In this document: positions 10,373-21,650 of the stretch, in pieces
Layout of the letters: every line of letters begins with the position of its first letter
Numbering within the stretch: the stretch's first letter is position 1
NCBI GenBank assembly: GCA_036924285.1
Contig: JAYKYS010000014.1
Coordinates: forward strand, 5,022,001-5,086,000
DNA from: Asterella californica
Lineage: Eukaryota; Streptophyta; Marchantiopsida; Marchantiales; Aytoniaceae
Length of the DNA: 64,000 bases
Direction: 5' to 3'
Program-made: the position numbers and the translations under genes
Notes under the pieces: generated by a model
What the model saw: the letters and a program-made list of their open reading frames with translations, nothing else
Database searches by the model: none
What the model was told of the DNA's origin: nothing

Positions 10373-11905
10373 AGAGAAGGAGCAGAATGTACAGCCTGCT
10401 ATGCAAAAACCTCAGATGAGAGAAGGCTTTGTTCATCGTTGTATATGGTGTGATAGCCTAGACCATGTAAGAAAAGATTGTGGGGAGTTTTCAGATGCAT
10501 TGAGGAAGAATCTGATCTTCTTCAAAGATGGTAAGATCCATCTGAGAGAGACTGGGATGATGTTGGGAACCAACTTTGGCAAGGGTGGTATGAAGAGACT
10601 TGTGAATGAGATATCAGCATCACATGCTGTTTCTCTTGTGAATGCTGCTACGTGTGGAGTGAAAGTGGAAATGGAGAGAGAGAAAGAGACTACTGGGTTG
10701 TGGTCTGATGTAGTGCAGTCCGTAGCTAGAACAGAGTTAGACAAGGATGTGCTACGGAGGGTTGGCAACTCAATTCGAGAAACTACCGGATGGAATGACC
10801 CTGTAGACACTATGTCAGTGCATGCTTATGTTGCAAGAAGTCATCATGAAGCTGTACTAGAAGAAAAACGCAGGAGGGAGGATGCAGGTGAGGCTTCTAC
10901 AGCCAAACGACCTGCTACAAGGAGTGAAAGGGCTAGACCAGAGGCAAGGCAAGAGACAACACCTACTCGGGAGGAAACTATGGAAGATCTACCACCTACA
11001 ACACCAAAGGAGAAGGAAAGAAGCAAGGAGAAGGGTAAGATGCCTGCATACAAACTTCAGTCTGACATTGAGATTGCTACAGACTTGAAGCAGGTGTTAG
11101 AGAATCGTATCTTGAATGGGAAGGTTGAGTTTACTTTGGGTGAGATTCTTGGGATTGCAAAGCGTGAGTTCCATGAGATTATCATAGATATCATCAAGAG
11201 GAAACGTCAGATTTTGGGTGAAACAACTACGCTTAACGCTCTAGGGACCAAACTGTTGGAGGATGAGGAAGATGAGATTGCTGGTTACTGCTCTCAAGTA
11301 TCAGAGGGGAGATCGTATCAGCACGTGAGGTTTGAAGATGAGATGGAAGCATCGCAGAAGAGCCATTACTCTCACAACCATTGGGCAAGAGCAACCACAG
11401 AGACCTTGGTGAAGTTGGGAGATCTGGAGGAACCTGTGGTGGCATTGATTGATCACGGCTCAGAGATTAATCTGATGTCTAAGGAGCTGTACAAGCATGG
11501 GAGGTGGCCTATAGACATCGACCATGGATGGCTTATCCGCGCTGCCAACAACCAGAGGGGAGAACTATATGGTGCTTGTCCCAACATCAAGGTAACAGTG
11601 AGTGACATCATGATGTTCAGAATTTCTTTGTACAAAACATGTCAACCTATCCTATCATTCTAGGGCAGCCTTACATTACTGCTGTTAGAATGCAGACACG
11701 AGTTATGGATGATGGTTCAGCCTATGCTAGGATACGTAGTAGAGACGGCAAAAGAGCTGTTCAGTTTTTGACCGTTGCTGCAGAACATGAGAGGAATCGT
11801 GATAGCTTGAGAGACCGTCCACTGCCTAAGATTACTCAGGAGTTTAGAGAGTCTAGGGGTCTTGGCAGAATACCATTGAAGAGCGAGACTTCAATGGTAC
11901 AGTAG
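10365..11905 (+). pseudogene. Gag (C-terminal part)-protease of element B
   Basis: Homologous to 4063-5604 of element A. It begins inside gag before the CCHC knuckle (C-I-W-C-D-S-L-D-H-V-R-K-D-C, near 10440). The protease motif is again I-D-H-G-S-E-I-N-L, near 11450. A small indel near 11605 moves the frame from 10365-11663 to 11639-11905 within the conserved segment that follows the protease. The N-terminal gag half is absent, so even a frame-corrected product would lack the capsid part. Confidence 0.8.
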
Positions 11906-11958
11906 AGATAGGATTCTCGCCTGATCCAGTAAAGCAGGAAGCTTTATCCACTAGCTTC

Positions 11959-13202
11959 TTGGGATTGACGTCATGTGGATCAGTATGTTATAAGAAGGTT
12001 GAGAATCTGAAGAGGTTTGAGAGGCAACATGTGAAGTATGTACAGCAGTCTTTGTGGGATAGTGGAGAGTTAACAAGAGATGAATACATATCTGGAGTGT
12101 TTGAAGACAGTATTGGTAGATACTATAGGGGAGTTGAAATCTATATTAGAAAGCTCTACAGATGATGTAGATAGAGTGGTGAGAGTGAGCTCCAAGGAGC
12201 TTTATGATGTAACTGATAAGTTTATAGATCGACAAGAAGTGTATGTGGAGACCAAGTACAAGTCAGTGGTAAAGAAAGTCAAACCAGTGGCTTTGCCTTT
12301 GTCACTCGATTACAATCAGAAGATGGAGCCAGCTGCACGAGAACCGACGCTCAGAGGATCGAGAAGAATTGGGCACCAGTTCACAGAAACAACACTGAAG
12401 GAGCTGAAGATTGGAGGTGATGGATTTCTTACCGAGCAAGAGAAGAAGAGCTTCAGGGAGATGCTATCTAGGCATGGTGAGGCGTTCGCGTTTGAGTCAC
12501 ATGAAGTAGGATGCGTAGATCCAAGTGTAGTTTCACCTATGGTAATCTTTACTATATCGCATGTGCCTTGGAATCTACGTCCTATCCCTGTGCCTAGAGC
12601 TCATCTGCCAAAGCTGATAGACTTGCTCAATGAGAGGATTAGGATGAGTATCTTGGAACCATCTATAGCTCCCTACTCTAGGAGATGGTTTACTGTTCCG
12701 AAGAAGAGTGGAGCTTTGAGATTCATTCAAGATATGCAGCCAGTTAACAAGGTGACTATCAGGAATATGGGTATAGGACCTATTGTAGACGAGTTTGCAA
12801 AGGCTTTTGCTGGTCGTGCTATCTATTCAATGGGAGACTTATATTCAGGGTATGATCAGTTTCAATTATCCTCTGAGAGTAGAGACTTGACTACAATGAG
12901 GACAAAAAAAAAAAAAAACTACAATGAGGACACCTTTGGGGTTACTAAGGATGTGCACCTTGCCGCAAGATGCTACCAATTCTGTAGCACATATGATGAA
13001 TGGCATGAACAAAGTTTTAAGGGACTTCATTCCTGAAAAAACTATGTCATTCCTTGATGATGTGCCGATCAAAGGATGTGCTGAGGAGGAGAAGAATGAG
13101 ATAATGGATCAGAGGGGGTGCCGTAAGTTTGTTGCAGATCATATAGTTGATTACGATAAGATATTGAGTCGACTGAAGGAGGTTCATTTGACTTTATCAT
13201 GA
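11959..13202 (+). pseudogene. Reverse transcriptase of element B, split by a poly(A) insertion
   Basis: Pieces at 11959-12165, 12080-12903 and 12924-13202 together match the A reverse transcriptase. The segment G-D-L-Y-S-G-Y-D-Q-F-Q is intact here although it is stopped in A. The catalytic motif is S-F-L-D-D-V near 13048. The domain is interrupted at 12904-12918 by fifteen A residues and a 13-bp duplication, which shift the frame just ahead of the F-L-D-D motif. Another frameshift lies near 12110. Confidence 0.8.
12891..12931 (+). repeat. Poly(A)15 flanked by 13-bp direct repeats
   Basis: CTACAATGAGGAC occurs at 12891-12903 and again at 12919-12931, separated only by fifteen A residues. Element A has one copy and no A run at the matching place (6591-6603). 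This looks like a target duplication plus tail and nothing else; polymerase slippage is the alternative. Confidence 0.85.
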
Positions 13203-13229
13203 GCAAAGTCTGTATTTGGAGAACAAGAG

Positions 13230-14228
13230 GTGTTGATTGTGGGGCACCTATGTGGATCTTATGGTCGGAAACCTTGTCCAAACAAGGTTGATGCCATTCG
13301 AAGGATGAAAGAGACATGTGGATCGATTACTGAGGTGAGAAGATTTCTAGGTGCATGTGTGTTTTATCATATATGGATTCCACACTTTGCACATGTAGCA
13401 GATCCGTTGTACAAGTTGTTGAGGAAGGGGCAAAGATTTCAGTGGCAAGAGGAGCAAAGCGAGTCTATGAGGAAGTTGAAAGATCTTTTGGCTTCACCAC
13501 CAACTCTACGGAAGGTAACATATGAGTTGGAGAGATCTGTTATCCTTACTGTTGATACTAGTCCTATTGGCATTGGATGGGCTGTAGGGCAAGATGATGA
13601 GGATGGAAATAGATATGTGGTGCGTTTTGGAGCTAAGGTGTTAAGTTCACGGCAGAGAGACTACTCTCAGGTCAAGAGAGAGCTATGGGGAGTAGTTACT
13701 GCGATGAAGAGTGATAAGGAATACTTGATAGGAGCACCTGTGGTTGTGGAGACAGATTGTTTACCTCTCTTGGGAATGATCACTAGCTGTACAACTCCAG
13801 ATATTGCTATGTTGAGGTGGATAGCATATATCAAGTCCTTGAACCCAGAGTTTAGACATATTGTAGGAAAAGACAATCCTGTGGCAGATATGTTATCAAG
13901 GGCTAGGTATTACGATGAGAAAGAAATGATAGATGACCAGGAGGATGTGGGAACAGAGTTCTATTCTAGTGTTCTTGCTACAGAAGATAGAAGCTATTTT
14001 GCAGCTCCATTGGAATTATTTGAGGAAACTATGTATGATGGCGAGTGGTTGGATCTTGGGTGCTATTTGAGTTCATTGGAAAGGCAAGAAGGCTGGTTTG
14101 ATGCAGATTTCAAGAGGATCCGTAGAATAGCTTATGGGTACTTTTTATATGGAGGACATCTATGGAAGCGCCCTAAGCTACAAGGAGGTGTACCACAACG
14201 GGTGGTATGTGACTTGGGATTGCAATAA
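13230..14228 (+). pseudogene. RT connection, RNase H and integrase start of element B
   Basis: A 332-codon open frame covers the RT thumb/connection (R-R-F-L-G-A-C-V-F-Y-H-I-W-I-P-H-F), RNase H with all three acidic motifs (T-V-D-T-S-P-I-G-I-G-W, Q-V-K-R-E-L-W-G, E-T-D-C-L-P-L), the linker D-N-P-V-A-D-M-L-S-R, and the start of integrase. It is the longest clean pol frame of this family in the window. TAA at 14226-14228 stands where A has CAG (Gln). A 1-bp deletion soon after (TTTATGGCTGG against TTTATGGGCTG) breaks the zinc module. Confidence 0.8.
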
Positions 14229-14364
14229 AAGTTGATCAAGGAGTTCCATGAGAGTTTATGGCTGGTCATAGAGGAGTTTGGGCTACATTTGCCAAGATGA
14301 AAGAAAAGTATTGGTGGAAGGGTATGTATAAGGATGTAGTGCAGTTTGTTTCATCCTGTATACC

Positions 14365-15393
14365 TTGCAGATGTATTCCAACGTACGTCATCGTGATGGA
14401 TTGCATCCTACTTATCCTTTAGCCATTCATTACAAATTGGTAGTTGATCTGATAACTAGGCCATTTGGACTTGGACAAATGAGATATCTAGTCTTGGCTA
14501 GAGAAGATCTATCTAACCAAGTCGAAGGCCGTGCCCTAAGGACAAAGACCACTGCTAGTGTCTGCCGCTTTCTACTTGAAGATATTATTTGTAGGTATGG
14601 GTGTGTGGGAAAGATCACTGCAGATAGGGGTGAGCTGGATTCACAAGAAGCAGTTGAGTTCTTCAAGCGATTGGGAATCAAGTTGGCGTTAACCACTGCT
14701 TACAATCCTGAAGGGAATGGCAAGAGCGAACGAGGTCATCCGCCAATCATCAAAGCTTTGGTAAAAGCTTGCAAGGGTAAGATCCGTGAATGGCCTAGAC
14801 TGCTACCATTTGTTTTGTGGACAGATCGTACAACTCATAGTACCGTTACAGGTTACATGCCAGCAGAGTTGATACTAGGGTAAAAACCTGTGATGTCGAT
14901 TGAGGAGGTTGTGCCTACTTGGAATGTTTTGCCATGGGAAGATGGTAGAAGTACGTAGGATCTTCTTGCATTAAGGATCCAACAGTTAGAACGGAGACCT
15001 GAGAATGTTGCCAACGCTGTGGAAAGGTTAAAGACTGCTAGAGAGAGAAACAAAGACAGATTTGATAGAACGCATAGATTACGACCCAAACCAGTTAAAG
15101 AAGGTGATTTGGTGTTAGTATATGATAGTAGTCTTGATAATCAGCATAGCACTATCAGAAAGTTCTATAAGTTATGGTTTGGACCTTATGTGGTGTTAGA
15201 AGTTTATGATAATGTCACATACTCCTTGAGAGAGTTAGATGGTGCAGTGCTCAAGATACCAGTCGCAGGAAAGAGAATCAAGCTCTTTAGAAGGAGAGGG
15301 GAGGATCGGAACGTTGCAGAGTTTACAGAGGATAAAGCTGAAGACTCAATGGAGGTTGAAGATGAGTTTGAAGCCGAAGCTGAAGAGTCTTGA
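14365..15393 (+). pseudogene. Integrase core and C-terminus of element B
   Basis: The core 14365-14883 carries the full D,D-E set: L-V-V-D-L-I near 14440, T-A-D-R-G-E-L near 14620, and G-K-S-E-R-G-H near 14720. TAA at 14881-14883 replaces CAA of element A and TAG at 14956-14958 replaces GAG. The C-terminal GPY-type module and acidic tail follow at 15019-15393 (F-G-P-Y-V-V-L-E-V). This copy gives the correct orientation for the segment that is inverted in element A. Confidence 0.8.
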
Positions 15394-15427
15394 TCTGGAT
15401 GGCACATATCGGAGGATGTGCAGGTTC

Positions 15428-15439
15428 AGAGGGGGTGGA
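15428..15439 (+). promoter_or_regulatory. Polypurine tract of element B
   Basis: AGAGGGGGTGGA lies immediately before the LTR-B' start TGTCGC. The same tract stands before LTR-A' (16741-16752), and a one-base variant before LTR-C (26114-26125). It would prime plus-strand cDNA synthesis. Confidence 0.85.
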
Positions 15440-16721
15440 TGTCGCGCTACTTGGCGGCTACAGGTTATATTTCTACTCCGACGCTTGAGTTTAGTAGTTC
15501 TAGAAGTTAGCTTATATTATTTCTAGTCGTTTATGTATATGTTTGACACCTTTGCATACGGTGTTAATACTATTTTGAGTCTTAGTAGGTTGATTACCAT
15601 GTTGATAAGGCTTAAGCTCATGGGTTGTATTTGCGTGTCGCCCATGCACGCTTTCTAGCTGATTTAAGTTATTTTTCGGGGCTACGTGTCGTTTTAAATA
15701 ATTTAAGTTTTACGCTGCCACTCTAGGGGGCTTGATGTGGTAGCCTATGAGTAAAACTAAGTTGCCACGTGGTTTATGGTACTAAAGGACAACCAAGTGG
15801 AGCTATGAACTCCCATTGGTCTATTTTTATCTTTTGTTAAACTCTAAATTTAGAAACAGAGCTCTAGAGTGGAGTTCGAGCATTTGGTGAGGGATCTTCG
15901 AAATCTGAGAGCACATGGAGAGAGGGCTCGTCATGCCAAGCACTTCCAGTGAAATTTTCGATCGATTTGAGTCAATAAAGACGAAGTTATGACCAATTGA
16001 AGTTCAAATTGTGCTAGAATTGAATCACTTTTGTTGGATTTAGGGTTTTCAGTGTCACTTGCAGCAGATTTGAGGAAATTGCTTCAAAACTTCAAGGTTG
16101 TGTTCTCTGCCAGCAGGGCTACGATTTCACAAAAAGTTTCATATCGATTGAGTGACTGAGTAATTCAGGGCGGCCGCTGAAGCCGAGAGGGTCTGAAAAG
16201 CTCTTAATCTAGAGCAGCGACTTCAGGGAAGGAGATCTGGAGTTCTACAAACAATCAGGAGTCCAAACTTCACAGGAGTGTTCAGCAAGCTGTGAACTGC
16301 AAATCCTGCAAGAAACTTTGAAATTGATCGAGCCAAAGTCCTGTTATAGGTCGAATAGCCATCTAGGTACCAGAAATTGCCGTAGTTTTCTTGCTCGAAA
16401 CTTTTCTGTTCATATCTCCGTGTCAGAATTTGATCTCAGGCTGAAATTTCGTCTGTGAGTTCAGTAGTACCTCATTTGCATGTAGGGGAAGTTTAGAGGT
16501 CTAAACCTTCATAGTTTTCCTCTCCGTGAGTGTGAAAGTTCACCGCTGGATCTTATTACTGCCAGCTAGACATGAATTTCGCCTTCGGGGTATATTACTA
16601 GATCTTACACATCTGTGTGAGTGTTTGTAGCCCCTATTGTAACCTGAAAGCCAACCTCTTGAGTGAACAACCACAGCCAGAAGCCCGGCGCTTTCCTAGG
16701 TAGACGGATCACACTCCGACA
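15440..16721 (+). repeat. LTR-B', 3' long terminal repeat of element B
   Basis: A 1282-bp LTR, TGTCGC...CCGACA, complete at both ends. It differs from the A LTRs by lacking the segment that in A follows the sequence GAGTCCTAGTAGGCTGATAG. No coding capacity. Confidence 0.9.
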
Positions 16722-16752
16722 TCGGAGCATGTGCAAGTTCAGAGGGGGTGGA
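16722..16752 (+). other. Last internal bases and polypurine tract of element A
   Basis: Thirty-one bases between LTR-B' and LTR-A'. TCGG is the right target duplication of element B. AGAGGGGGTGGA (16741-16752) is the polypurine tract of element A. The stretch proves that B landed inside A and not beside it. Confidence 0.8.
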
Positions 16753-18124
16753 TGTTGCACCATTTGACGGCTTCATGCTTGACTTCTACTCCGACGCTTA
16801 GGTTTGGTAGTTCTAGAAGTTAGCTCATATTACTTCTAGTCCTTTATGTATATGTTTGACACCTTTGCATACGGTGTTAACACTATTTTGAGTCCTAGTA
16901 GGCTGATAGTATGTTAGTTATCTTGTTCAAGCATTTGTGCGCTTGTGCAAGTGACTTCTTACTTGTCTATGACGTTCAATGTACATAACTTAGGGTTTCC
17001 ATGCTGATAGGGGTTTGAGCTCATGGGTTGTACTTACTTGTCGCCCATGCACGCTTTCTAGCTAATTTAAGTTATTTTTCGAGACTATGTGTCATTTTAG
17101 GTAGTTTAAGTTTTATGCTGGCACTCTAGGGGGCTTGACGTGGTAGCCTATGAGTGTAGATAAGTTACCAGGTAGTTTAAGGCACAAAAGGACAGTCAAG
17201 TGGAGCTATGAACTCCCATTGGTCCAATTTTATCTTTTGTAAAACTCTAAGTTTAGAAACAGAGCTCTAGAGTGGAGTTCGAGCATTTGGTGAGGTATCT
17301 TCGAAATTTGAGAACACATGAAGAGAGAGCTCGTCGTGCCAAGCACTGTCAGTGAAATTTTTGCTCGATTTGGATCAATAAACAAGGAGTTATGCCCAAT
17401 TGAAGTTCGGATTGTGCCAAAACTGCGTCACTTTTGTTGATTTTGGGGTTTTCGGTGCCAATTGCAGCAAAATTGAGGAAATCACTTCAAAACTTCGTGG
17501 TTGCGTTCACTGTCAGGAGGGCTACGACTTTCCAAAAAATTTCGAATCATTTGAGTGACTGAGTAATTCAGGGCGGCCTCTGAAGCAGAGGGGGTCTGAA
17601 AATCTCTTAATCTAGAGCAGCGACTTTAGAGAAGGAGATCTGGAGTTCTACAAACAATCAGGAGTCCCAATTTCACAGGAGTGTTCAGCAAGCTGTGAAC
17701 TGCAAATCCTGTGAGAATATTTGAAATTCATCAAGCCAATTCTCTGTTATAGGTCAGAATAGCTGTCTAGGTACCAGAAATTGTCATAATTCTCTTACTC
17801 AGAACTTTTCTGTCAACATCTCGGTGCTAGAATTCAATCTCAGGCTGAAACTTCGTGTATGTGTTCAGTAGTGCCTCATTTACATGTAGGGGAAGTTTAG
17901 AAGTCTAAACCTTCATAGTTTTCCTCTCTTTGAGTGCCAAAGTTCACCGTCTAAACCTATTACTACTAGTAAGACGTAAATTTCGCTTATTGAGCATATC
18001 AGAGGATCATACACACCTGTGTGAGTGTTTATAGCCTTGTTGTGACCTGAAAGCCAACCTCTTGAGTAAACAACCACAGCCAGAAGCTCGGCGCTTTCCT
18101 AGGTAGACGGATCACACTCCGACA
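16753..18124 (+). repeat. LTR-A', 3' long terminal repeat of element A
   Basis: A 1372-bp partner of 1785-3155, TGTTGC...CCGACA. It shares the subfamily-A segment (16918-17000) and differs by scattered substitutions. ACGC follows it at 18125-18128. Confidence 0.9.
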
Positions 18125-18829
18125 ACGCGTGCGGAGAGAGGTCATGGTTTACATGACTCGCGATCTAGGATGTTTTGGGAAATGTTACGGATCTTACGAT
18201 ATCTCTAGATGCATCAGGTAGATTCTCCAGCGTACATCTTGGAGAACGTTCCTTTGTTGGGTGATGCTCGTGCACAAATGATGACGAGTGTGCATCAAGT
18301 GCGGTCCTGGGTCGGACCGGTAGTGTTGTTAGATGCAACGAGATGGGAACCTCGTGCACATCGTCCACGATTGTGGTGGACGAACTTGTTACCGAGAGAG
18401 GTGCTCAAGCGCGCACACGATGGAGTGAGACGACCAGCGCACCTCACAGTTGATGACATTTTGGATGCAGAGCGACGATCTTAAGTAGTAAGAGTCGTCA
18501 ATAGGTCACCCATGGCAGTGATGAACGTAGTGAGACGGTCCATGGCAGCATTGCTCACGTTGGTGAGCTTTCCAGCGTCACATGCTTACAGAGATGGAGG
18601 ACCTAGGCTTGTGTGGGATGCTCGGTTACAACAGTTGGTGGAGCCCAAAACCGATGAACGAGAGCGAGCGATGGGTTTCTCTACGAGTGCGACGGCAGTA
18701 GCTTCGATGTCAGAGGCTTCACGTCGTCAGGTGTTGGGTCAAGCAATGGACTTGAACTGCTTGACGTGGATTGTTAGCTTTGGATTGGCTGAGCAGCGTC
18801 GGATGCGATCGACGAGTGTTACTGCTTAG
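18125..18829 (+). pseudogene. DNMT3-like cytosine methyltransferase, C-terminal half (motifs VI-X)
   Basis: This continues the methyltransferase interrupted at 1784. In order: the G-L-H-D-S-R-S-R-M-F-W-E helix after motif IV, motif VI Y-I-L-E-N-V (near 18234-18251), motif VIII P-R-A-H-R-P-R-L-W-W-T-N (near 18355-18385), a target-recognition region, motif IX-like D-E-R-E-R-A-M-G-F, and a motif X like DNMT3, R-R-Q-V-L-G-Q-A-M-D-L. The motif order is the normal one and not the permuted order of plant DRM enzymes. TAG at 18206-18208 and TAA at 18482-18484 break the frame. An intact family member would be a catalytic domain with no visible UBA, PWWP, BAH or chromodomain. Confidence 0.85.
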
Positions 18830-19061
18830 ACACTCTTGAGCTCTTTGTCTACCGGGTCGATGGAGGCAAAGGCTAGGGGCGAGGCACGTGGAGTTCGTTA
18901 TCCTTGGACATCATGGGATGTCGTAGAAGAGAGTGTGAAGCTTGCAGCTAGAACTGCAGATTTTTTGCACAGTAGCGGTGGAGGTTGTTGGTGGTGAGCA
19001 GAAGAAAACTGCTCCAGAGGCTGCAAGATAGTAGTCAACGACTTCGTCTTCTACCTCTAGC

Positions 19062-20024
19062 ATGGTGACAGAGGATACTTGGGAGCTGGAGATTGGACCC
19101 AAGCTTATAAGAGAGGAGAGACGAAGAGTTCAGAGATTCCTGAAGAGTTACAGGAATTGTTTTGTCTTCAGTATGAAGGATTTGGGTACCTTGAAGGGAC
19201 CTGGTATACGGATCGACTTGGCTAATGACACGCCAATCTTCCGACGTCCTTATAGGTACAGTGATATGAAGAGAGCCTTGATCCAGAGTAGGACTCAAGA
19301 CTTGTTGGAGGTTGGGTTGGTGGAGATGTCGCATGAAGAGTATGCGTCTGCCACAGTTATGCCAACAAAGAAGGATATGTATGACAACTACACGGATAGA
19401 CGCATGTGTGGAGACTACCGTCCTATCAATCGGCAGACGAAGTCCGATAAGTATGCCATACTGACACCTGAGGAGATCTTTGATGCAGTGGGACATGTGA
19501 AGATCTTCAGTACTTTAGATCTTCGAGTAGGGTATCATCAGTCAATTCTCCAAGACAGCATTTTGGAGAATTGACTCTCATGGCAAGGATTGTTTGTATC
19601 AGTGGCGGTTCTTACTATTTGGGTTGAAGAACGCCCCTGCTGAGTTCCAAAGGGTGATGGACAAAATCCTAGCAGAATTGGATTTTGTCAGATGTTATAT
19701 TGACGACATCTTAGTCTATAGTGCTACAATGGAGGAGACACTTACGAGATGTGTTCGAGCGGTTGAGAGCTCACGGGTTGAAATTACACCCTCGGAAAGT
19801 TTTTCCAGGAGTTGGTAGAGTATCTGGGTCACACCATCTATCCAGGTGGGTTGGATGTTCAACAAACGAAGGTTGAGGCTATTGCACGTATCTCACGCCT
19901 CACAGATGTGAGTCGAGTTCAAGCATTTGTTGGTTTGACGAACTTCTATCGTCGATACGTGAAGAGGTTTAGTGCAATTGCGAAGCCGTTGACCAAGCTG
20001 ATGAAGGCGGACCAGGAGTGGTAG
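19062..20024 (+). pseudogene. Reverse transcriptase of MT-Ty3 copy 1
   Basis: RT in three frames. 19062-19574 holds the N-terminal part: L-K-G-P-G-I-R-I-D-L-A-N-D-T-P-I-F-R-R-P-Y-R typical of Ty3/Gypsy RT entry, then R-M-C-G-D-Y-R-P-I-N and F-S-T-L-D-L-R-V-G-Y-H-Q. A frameshift near 19545 leads to 19594-19818 with F-G-L-K-N-A-P-A-E-F-Q-R-V-M-D and the catalytic C-Y-I-D-D-I-L-V-Y. 19812-20024 holds the thumb/connection V-E-Y-L-G-H-T-I, F-V-G-L-T-N-F-Y-R-R-Y. This is a classical Y-x-D-D enzyme, distinct from the F-L-D-D type of elements A/B. Frameshifts make it inactive. Confidence 0.85.
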
Positions 20025-20069
20025 TGAGGAGATGAGCAGGAGCGAGCTTTCGTAGAGGTCAAGGATAGG

Positions 20070-20516
20070 TTGACATCTGCTCCCATCTTGAGGAGACCCG
20101 TTAGGGGGCGTCCTTTCCAACTGCACATCGATTGGAATATGTTGGGACTTGGAGCAGTGCTGACTCAGCATGATGATGAGAAAAAAGAGTTCGTGATGAC
20201 ATATGTCAGTCGCTCCAACAATTCAACGGAGGTGAGGTATAGTTCGTATGAGAGAGAGTGTTTGACGACAGTGTGGACTGTTGCACACTTTCGATGTTAT
20301 CGGTTTGGGAACCTTTTTATTCTCATCACTGATCACCAGCCGCTCAAGTGGTTGATGGAGTCCGACAAGCTTACAGGGAAGCTTGCACGATGGGCTCTGA
20401 TCTTACATGAGTATGACTTCCAAGTAGTACATAGACTTAGAGTTGCAAACCTAGATATCGATGGGTTGAGCCGTAATCCATGCACGAGTCAGCAGGATCA
20501 GACGAGGGCTCGATGA
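20070..20516 (+). pseudogene. RNase H domain of MT-Ty3 copy 1
   Basis: A 148-codon piece with Q-L-H-I-D-W-N-M-L-G-L-G (first Asp), Y-S-S-Y-E-R-E-C-L-T-T-V-W (catalytic Glu), I-T-D-H-Q-P-L-K-W-L and the closing V-H-R-L-R-V-A-N-L-D-I-D-G-L-S-R that joins RNase H to integrase. It is separated from the RT piece by a TAG (20023-20025 area; the minus copy reads W-H-W-G-D there). It degrades template RNA in active relatives. Confidence 0.8.
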
Positions 20517-20540
20517 CATGACGAGGTTGATGAGGAGATA

Positions 20541-21585
20541 GTGTCAGGATGGCATGCATCTGTCTTTCTTTGTGTGTTGGTCATGAACTATAGTATGGAG
20601 GGCCAAGTCGTATCTTTCTCTGGTCAGAGAGTAGATGATGAGTCTCTAGATCCTGAGGGTGGAGATGGTGTTCCAGACCAGCGAGATATTCATGACGATG
20701 TGACCGTGATGGTGTATCTATGTACTGGTATGGTGGTAGACACAGTGAGTGCCAAGGAGCGAGATCGTGTCCTTCAACGAGCGAAGAGATTTCGACGAGA
20801 AGGACAACATGTACTTCGAGTGTGGGGTGATGGAAGAGTACGAATAGCGCCACATCCATTCCAGAGGGCACAGTTAGTACGACATGCCCATGCGGAGTTG
20901 GGACATTTTGGAGTGAAGCGTACGCATAGCTTACTCCAAGGACAATATTGGTGGCGTGGTATGCACGTCGATGTGCAACAGTTTGTCGCACAATGTGTGG
21001 TTTGTGATCGAGTACGAGCATCGTTTAATGCTCCTACTCCACAGTTATACCCCTTACCGATTATGGGGTTGGGTTACCGTTGGAGTTTGGATTTTGCAGG
21101 ACCCTTATCGTTGATCGTACGTCACCACCGGTATGTGTTGGTGATGATGGAGCACTTCTCCAAGTGGATTGAGTTGGTGTCATTACCGAACAAAGACAAG
21201 TGAAGGGATAGTGTATGCATTCTTAGATCGAGTGCTGAGTCGTTTTGGAGCACCAGCTGAAGTGCTGACAGACCAAGGTACTGAGTTCCTTGGTGAGTTT
21301 CATGTCTTACGTGATCAGGCGCTGATTGATTATCGGACTACATCTCGAGATCATCCTGAGGCGGATGGTTTGGCGGAGAGAGTAGTTTAGACGTTGAAGA
21401 GAGGATTGCGCAAGTATGGCTTGCAGAAGACCACTTGGAAGACTAGGATGTGCAGTTACCATGGTTGGCTAGGGGTTACTGTTTCAGCCGACAAGCTTTG
21501 GCTTCCTTCTCACAGTATTTTCTATTGTATGAGTGAGATCCAGATCTACCTTCGGCCATTCGTCGTGATTCTGCTGAGGTGCTAA
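20541..21585 (+). pseudogene. Integrase of MT-Ty3 copy 1
   Basis: The zinc module is H-A-H-A-E-L-G-H-F-G then C-V-V-C-D (HHCC), near 20880-21010. The core starts with W-S-L-D-F-A-G-P-L near 21085, continues as L-T-D-Q-G-T-E-F-L near 21268, and ends with H-P-E-A-D-G-L-A-E-R-V near 21352-21384, so all three catalytic acids are visible. A frameshift near 21195 and TAG at 21388-21390 (the other copy reads V-V-Q-T-V-K) break it. The 21394-21585 stretch is out of frame decay of the segment that leads to the C-terminal domain. Confidence 0.8.
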
Positions 21586-21650
21586 ACCTTGATGACCCGG
21601 ATATGTGAGTGAGAGCATGTTCTCAACGAGTAGAGACATTTCGGTGAGTT

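Larger units (their letters stand above)
9070..16721 (+). mobile_element. Element B, Ty3/Gypsy, 5' internal region deleted
   Basis: A second element of the same family sits in the 3' tail of element A. It has LTR-B (9070 to about 10309), an internal region that starts abruptly in mid-gag, and LTR-B' (15440-16721). The primer-binding site, gag start and last bases of LTR-B are deleted. Both B LTRs lack the subfamily-A segment, so this is a separate insertion and not a tandem duplication of A. Confidence 0.8.
1785..18124 (+). mobile_element. Nested composite: element A carrying element B
   Basis: A 16,340-bp insertion lies inside the methyltransferase of MT-Ty3 copy 1. The layout is LTR-A (1785-3155), A internal region (3156-9069), element B (9070-16721), the last A internal bases with polypurine tract (16722-16752), and LTR-A' (16753-18124). 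ACGC flanks both ends. A and B are related Ty3/Gypsy elements in the order gag, protease, RT, RNase H, integrase. No env-like ORF is present. Neither copy looks autonomous. Confidence 0.9.

Noticed and set aside
1785..18124. Tandem A-B array produced by unequal LTR recombination
   Set aside because: B has its own LTR subfamily and near-perfect target duplication inside the 3' tail of A, so nested insertion explains it better.
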